Part shown: in pieces, positions 6,637 to 9,449 of the stretch
How the letters are laid out: every line of letters starts with the position of its first letter
How positions within the stretch are numbered: the stretch's first letter is position 1
Origin: a bacterium TMED6
GTDB taxonomy: Bacteria > Fidelibacterota > Marinisomatia > SCGC-AAA003-L08 > D37C17
Direction: 5' to 3'
Length of the DNA: 9,449 bases
NCBI GenBank assembly: GCA_002167465.1
Contig: NHBL01000013.1
Coordinates: forward strand, 31,534-40,982
Position numbers and translations under genes: made by a program
Notes under the pieces: model-generated
Told to the model about the DNA's origin: nothing
Database searches by the model: none
What the model saw: only the letters and a program-made list of their open reading frames with translations

Positions 6637-7401
6637 TTAACCAATGATATCTTCTCCACCATCAATTCTAATCACATTTCCTGTCATCCATGAATTAGAA
6701 CTTTTTGATAATAAAGATACATAGTCTGCAATATCTTTAGGAGTTGTTAATCTACCCGATGGATTATGTTTGTTTGCATATTCAATCATCTGTTCATTCC
6801 CTGGAATTTTACGTAATGCAGGAGTATCAGTAACGCCTGCTTGAATTGCATTAACAGCAACACCTTCACTAGCAAGTTCAATAGCTAATTGTCTAGATGC
6901 TGATTCTAATGCTGCCTTAGCCATAGATACTGCACCGTAAGAAGGCCATTGTCTATGCCCTCCTGAGCTTGTCATAGAAAAAATTTGTGATCCTTTTTGT
7001 AATAGATTAGCATTATATAAATCTTGTGACCAATATACTAAAGAACTACCCATTACATTAATTGTCATATCAATATTTTTTGAATCTAATGTTGGTTCAT
7101 TACTTTTTGAAAGCATAGGCTTAAGTGTTCCAAAAGCTATTGAATGAATAAACGTTTGTACTTTTCCTAATTCTTTTAAATTGTTTATAACATCATTTCT
7201 TTTTTCCTCATTCATTGCATTCATTTTATGAAATTTAACTTCTACATTTTGAGATTTAATATAATCTTCTAATTCATCAATCACAGATTGTGGCTTACGT
7301 AAATAAATTCCGTATATGTTCATACCTGATTCTGCTAATTTTTTTGCACACGCTGCACCAATTCCACTAGATGCTCCCAAAATTAATGCCCAATTTTTCA
7401 T
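6637..7401 (-). CDS. SDR oxidoreductase, enoyl-ACP reductase-like (FabI/FabL type)
   Basis: This short-chain dehydrogenase has 254 residues from ATG 7401. The dinucleotide-binding motif is G9-ASS-G13-I-G15. HSIAFG (86-91) takes the place of the classical NNAG and is the form seen in enoyl-ACP reductases. The active-site spacing is Y155-x6-K162 (YGAVSMAK), the ENR hallmark, instead of Y-x3-K. The later NAIQAGVTDTPALRKIPG and the C-terminal IRIDGGE fit FabL-like enzymes. The first conserved tyrosine of E. coli FabI (LSYLG) is replaced (TSSGG), as in B. subtilis FabL. The likely role is NAD(P)H-dependent reduction of enoyl-ACP in fatty-acid elongation, although other SDR functions are possible. 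ATG 7401 was preferred over the in-frame TTG 7425 because AAGGAA (7409-7414) sits 7 bases before it and the fold begins directly. It is the first gene of the minus operon. Confidence 0.88.
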   Translation of the reverse strand: MKNWALILGASSGIGAACAKKLAESGMNIYGIYLRKPQSVIDELEDYIKSQNVEVKFHKMNAMNEEKRNDVINNLKELGKVQTFIHSIAFGTLKPMLSKSNEPTLDSKNIDMTINVMGSSLVYWSQDLYNANLLQKGSQIFSMTSSGGHRQWPSYGAVSMAKAALESASRQLAIELASEGVAVNAIQAGVTDTPALRKIPGNEQMIEYANKHNPSGRLTTPKDIADYVSLLSKSSNSWMTGNVIRIDGGEDIIG

Positions 7402-7408
7402 TTCATTA

Positions 7409-7414
7409 TTCCTT
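7409..7414 (-). promoter_or_regulatory. Shine-Dalgarno site that decides the SDR start
   Basis: AAGGAA on the minus strand lies seven bases before ATG 7401, which argues against initiation at the upstream TTG 7425. An out-of-frame ATG (7404-7406) between the two is followed at once by a stop (ATG AAA TGA). Confidence 0.7.
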
Positions 7415-7428
7415 AAAGAATTCAAGTA

Positions 7429-7457
7429 AAATTAAAATATTTAAATAGTAATTCCAA
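7429..7457 (-). promoter_or_regulatory. Candidate sigma70-type promoter of the minus-strand operon
   Basis: On the minus strand TTGGAA (7452-7457) and TAATTT (7429-7434) are separated by 17 bases. Transcription would start near 7422, giving a leader of about 20 bases that contains the AAGGAA ribosome binding site. Spacing and position are ideal, but such hexamers are common in AT-rich DNA. Confidence 0.4.
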
Positions 7458-7460
7458 AAT

Positions 7461-7490
7461 AATTACAATTAATAATCTAATGTTGTAATT
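7461..7490. repeat. 8-base inverted repeat in the divergent promoter region, possible operator
   Basis: AATTACAA (7461-7468) and TTGTAATT (7483-7490) are exact reverse complements with a 14-base spacer, so the half-site centres are 22 bases apart, about two helical turns. The dyad covers the candidate -35 and most of the -10 of the ychF promoter and adjoins the -35 of the opposite promoter. It could be a repressor or dimeric-regulator site, but no regulator gene is in the window. Confidence 0.35.
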
Positions 7491-7491
7491 T
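7463..7491 (+). promoter_or_regulatory. Candidate promoter of ychF, possibly giving a leaderless transcript
   Basis: TTACAA (7463-7468) and TAATTT (7486-7491) are separated by 17 bases. A start 6-7 bases beyond the -10 would fall on or within the ychF ATG (7497-7499), leaving no untranslated leader. That agrees with the lack of a properly spaced Shine-Dalgarno sequence before this ATG. Confidence 0.35.
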
Positions 7492-7496
7492 ATAGG

Positions 7497-8588
7497 ATGT
7501 CATTACGTATAGGAATAGTAGGATTACCCAATGTAGGCAAGTCAACTTTGTTTAATGCGCTTACGAAATCTGGTATTGAAGCAGAAAATTATCCGTTTTG
7601 TACAATAGATCCTAATATTGGAATTGTTGAAGTGCCTGATCAAAGATTAAACCAAATAGATCAAATGATTCATTCAAAAAAAATTATTAAAACTGCAATT
7701 GAATTTGTAGATATCGCAGGCTTAGTAAAAGGTGCAAGTAAAGGTGAAGGATTGGGTAATAAATTTCTTTCAAATATAAGAAATGTCGATGCAATTATAC
7801 ATGTAGTTAGATGCTATGAAAATGAAAATGTTACTCATGTCGAAGGTTCTATTAATCCACAAAGAGATATTGAAATTATAGAAACAGAATTAATCCTTAA
7901 AGATATAGAAACAGTTGCGAAAAGGTTAGAAAAAATTAAACGAGATGTTAAATCAGGAAGAAAATTAAACGAAAATAAGTTATTAGAAACTTTATTAAAC
8001 CATTTAAATGAAGGTAATAATCTTAACCAATTGGATATTGAGCATGAACTAATGCAAGAGTTAAATCTTTTAACTGATAAACCAATTCTATTTGTAATTA
8101 ATGTAAGTGAAGAAGATATATCTGACCCTGATAGCTCTACAGAATTACTAAAACTTCAAAAATATTTTAATGCACGTAATGAAAAATATATAAATATCTG
8201 CAGTTCACTCGAACAAGAAATTTCTAATTTAGATGAAAATGAACAGAAAGAATATTTAAAAGAATTTGGAGTTGAAGAACCAGTTCTAAACTCATTAATT
8301 AGAAAAGCATATAAAATGTTGTCATTACATACTTTTTTTACTGCCGGGCCTGAAGAAATAAGAGCTTGGACAATTCGACTTAATGATAATGCATATGATG
8401 CAGCAGGCAAAATACATACTGATTTTCAAAAAGGTTTTATCAAAGCTGAAGTTTATCATTATTCAGATTTAATTAAATATAACAATGAGTTAGCAGTTAA
8501 AGAGGCAGGGTTAATTAAACAAGAGGGAAAAGAATATATCGTAAAAGATGGCGATATTATGTTATTTAAATTTAATGTGACTAGTTGA
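7497..8588 (+). CDS. ychF: Ribosome-binding ATPase YchF/OLA1
   Basis: YchF is a universally conserved Obg-related P-loop protein that binds ribosomes and prefers ATP over GTP. It is linked to translation and stress responses. The 363-residue length is typical. Walker A is GLPNVGKST (9-17), the switch region contains YPFCTIDPN (32-40), Walker B/G3 is DIAGLVKGASKGEGLGN (72-88), and the G4 position reads NVSE (202-205) instead of NKxD, the change that relaxes guanine specificity in this family. A coiled-coil-like helical insert follows G3 (about 130-190). The C-terminal TGS domain spans about 279-362 (TFFTAGPEEIRAWTI, then DFQKGFIKAEVY and DGDIMLFKFN). No spaced Shine-Dalgarno sequence precedes the ATG. 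The last 8 bases overlap the rhomboid gene, which runs in the opposite direction. Confidence 0.98.
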   Translation: MSLRIGIVGLPNVGKSTLFNALTKSGIEAENYPFCTIDPNIGIVEVPDQRLNQIDQMIHSKKIIKTAIEFVDIAGLVKGASKGEGLGNKFLSNIRNVDAIIHVVRCYENENVTHVEGSINPQRDIEIIETELILKDIETVAKRLEKIKRDVKSGRKLNENKLLETLLNHLNEGNNLNQLDIEHELMQELNLLTDKPILFVINVSEEDISDPDSSTELLKLQKYFNARNEKYINICSSLEQEISNLDENEQKEYLKEFGVEEPVLNSLIRKAYKMLSLHTFFTAGPEEIRAWTIRLNDNAYDAAGKIHTDFQKGFIKAEVYHYSDLIKYNNELAVKEAGLIKQEGKEYIVKDGDIMLFKFNVTS

Positions 8589-9363
8589 TATGTTGATCTT
8601 GATTTCGCTTTTTACTCTCTTTAAATAATATAGATTTTTCTTTTTCTGACAAACCTTCCCATCCTTCTGATTTTAGCTTATCTAAAATAGAATCAACTGT
8701 ATCGTCATTTGATTTGGGCTGTTTTTTTGAAATGTTTCGAACTTTTATAAATGGCATTTTCTTCAAAAAATAATGCCCAAATTTTAAATATATAAATCCA
8801 ATTAGCATGCCTCCTAAATGTCCTATATGGCTAATATTGTCAACTGGATTTCTTGCTAATTCCTGAGATATCTCAATAAATATTAATATTAGAATAGCAT
8901 ATTTTGCTTTCATTGGTACAAACCATAAAAATAACATTTGATTAGGAAAAATATATCCATAAGCAAATAAAATAGCCATAATTGCGCCACTTGCACCAAT
9001 TGTCACAGCATCACTAAAAATATAAATTAATATCCCTGCTCCAATACCTGTTATCAAATAATAACTTGTAAATTTAATTGGGCCCCAAATTTTTTCTAAG
9101 CGTGAACCGAACATCCATAATAGAAACATATTAAAAAATAAATGAGCTATACCTCCATGTAAAAACATATATGTAAACGGTTGCCAAATTTTAAAATTGG
9201 TGCTAGATATACCAAAATGTTGATGTATAGACCATTGATTATTGGTAAATAAATAAACTAAAATATTTATTATAATTAATAAAGAGACGGGGCTAATATT
9301 ATACTTATTGTTAACTCCATAAAAATCATTTTTAAACCCCTGACTTTTATATTGATATCTCAT
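8581..9363 (-). CDS. Rhomboid family intramembrane serine protease with C-terminal DUF6576-like domain
   Basis: Rhomboids cleave transmembrane substrates within the membrane. With ATG 9363 as start the protein has 260 residues and about six membrane helices. Catalytic features are visible: HLFFN (H74, N78, the oxyanion-site pattern equivalent to GlpG H150/N154), GASGAI with nucleophile S125, and HIGHLGG with catalytic H182. A cytosolic tail (about 220-252, VDSILDKLKSEGWEGLSEKEKSILF) resembles the DUF6576 segment found after many rhomboids. An ATG at 9408 is in frame, but those 45 bases encode the C-terminus of the upstream peptidase. ATG 9363 overlaps that gene's stop as TAATG, and MRYQYKSQGF is a family-like N-terminus. 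The physiological substrate is unknown. The 3' end overlaps ychF by 8 bases, tail to tail. Confidence 0.92.
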   Translation of the reverse strand: MRYQYKSQGFKNDFYGVNNKYNISPVSLLIIINILVYLFTNNQWSIHQHFGISSTNFKIWQPFTYMFLHGGIAHLFFNMFLLWMFGSRLEKIWGPIKFTSYYLITGIGAGILIYIFSDAVTIGASGAIMAILFAYGYIFPNQMLFLWFVPMKAKYAILILIFIEISQELARNPVDNISHIGHLGGMLIGFIYLKFGHYFLKKMPFIKVRNISKKQPKSNDDTVDSILDKLKSEGWEGLSEKEKSILFKESKKRNQDQHIN

Positions 9364-9449
9364 TAAACAATAATTAATTCTTTTGAAGATTTGTTTAAAG
9401 GTTTGCATCCATTTACTTCAATAAGGCAATCATCTTCTATACGGACACC
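9363..9449 (-). CDS. C-terminal end of an M24-family metallopeptidase, cut by window edge
   Basis: On the minus strand a frame open from the window edge encodes 28 residues ending at TAA (9363-9365). The start of the fragment, GVRIEDDCLIEVNG, followed by CKPLNKSSKEL, is the standard C-terminal signature of M24 aminopeptidase P/prolidase enzymes. It contains the last metal-binding glutamate (E in RIED) and the terminal Lx3SxKEL segment. The bulk of the gene lies to the right of the window, so the exact specificity (Xaa-Pro aminopeptidase or dipeptidase) cannot be told. Its stop overlaps the rhomboid start by one base (TAATG), which predicts co-translation of the two. It is distinct from the complete pepP at 2821-4194. 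Confidence 0.8.
   Translation of the reverse strand, partial: GVRIEDDCLIEVNGCKPLNKSSKELIIV

Noticed and set aside
7402..7425. SDR start at TTG 7425
   Set aside because: ATG 7401 has a well-spaced AAGGAA, and the nucleotide-binding strand begins immediately after it. The upstream residues would span the ribosome binding site.
8156..8410. 84-residue minus-strand open frame
   Set aside because: It lies wholly inside ychF on the opposite strand and has no family features, so it is a shadow frame.
9364..9408. Rhomboid start at ATG 9408
   Set aside because: These bases encode the recognisable end of an M24 peptidase in another frame, and ATG 9363 overlaps its stop as TAATG.
1..9449. CRISPR arrays, tRNA or rRNA genes, transposases, integrases, toxin-antitoxin or phage-defence genes
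   Set aside because: Nothing resembling regular repeats, tRNA cloverleaf arms or such protein families was seen on either strand. Nearly all of the window is accounted for by housekeeping genes.

Overview
This 9.4 kb window is compact, very AT-rich bacterial chromosome made mostly of housekeeping genes. Genes overlap or lie within about 40 bases of each other, TTG starts are frequent, and there are no tRNA or rRNA genes, CRISPR arrays or insertion sequences. The style suggests a streamlined free-living bacterium, possibly a marine lineage such as Marinimicrobia (SAR406) or a relative of Bacteroidota. That placement is a guess from gene style and composition, not a demonstrated assignment.

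Left block, plus strand (1-4907): a metG fragment (methionyl-tRNA synthetase, 5' end cut by the window), tatD (metal-dependent DNase), rsmA/ksgA (16S rRNA dimethyladenosine methyltransferase) and pepP (Xaa-Pro aminopeptidase), followed by a small predicted secreted NTF2-like protein and a DUF2892 membrane protein. metG/tatD overlap by 8 bases and tatD/rsmA by 4 (TTGA), so the first genes look translationally coupled. The theme is translation, RNA modification and peptide turnover.

Middle block, minus strand (4939-7401, transcribed right to left): an enoyl-ACP-reductase-like SDR with a Y-x6-K catalytic motif, a DUF2628-like membrane protein, an overlapping one-helix small protein, a zinc-ribbon NUDIX hydrolase, a single-domain cupin, and a GGQ-containing release-factor-like ribosome rescue protein without a codon-recognition domain. 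Spacing of -17 to 27 bases suggests one six-gene operon. It meets the left block tail to tail at an AT-rich inverted repeat (4903-4956).

Right block: a 95-base divergent region (7402-7496) holds candidate back-to-back promoters and an 8-base inverted repeat. It separates the minus operon from ychF (plus strand). ychF overlaps by 8 bases, tail to tail, with a rhomboid protease gene on the minus strand. The rhomboid gene is itself coupled through TAATG to the 3' end of a second M24-family peptidase that runs off the right edge.

Several starts were revised: tatD at 1304, the SDR at 7401, the rhomboid at 9363 and the small membrane protein at 6361. I do not see a clear novel defence or mobile system. 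The points most worth a second look are the stand-alone GGQ rescue factor, the unrecognised small membrane gene, the possible one-base frameshift at the start of the NTF2-like gene, the divergent dyad, and the second M24 peptidase at the edge.
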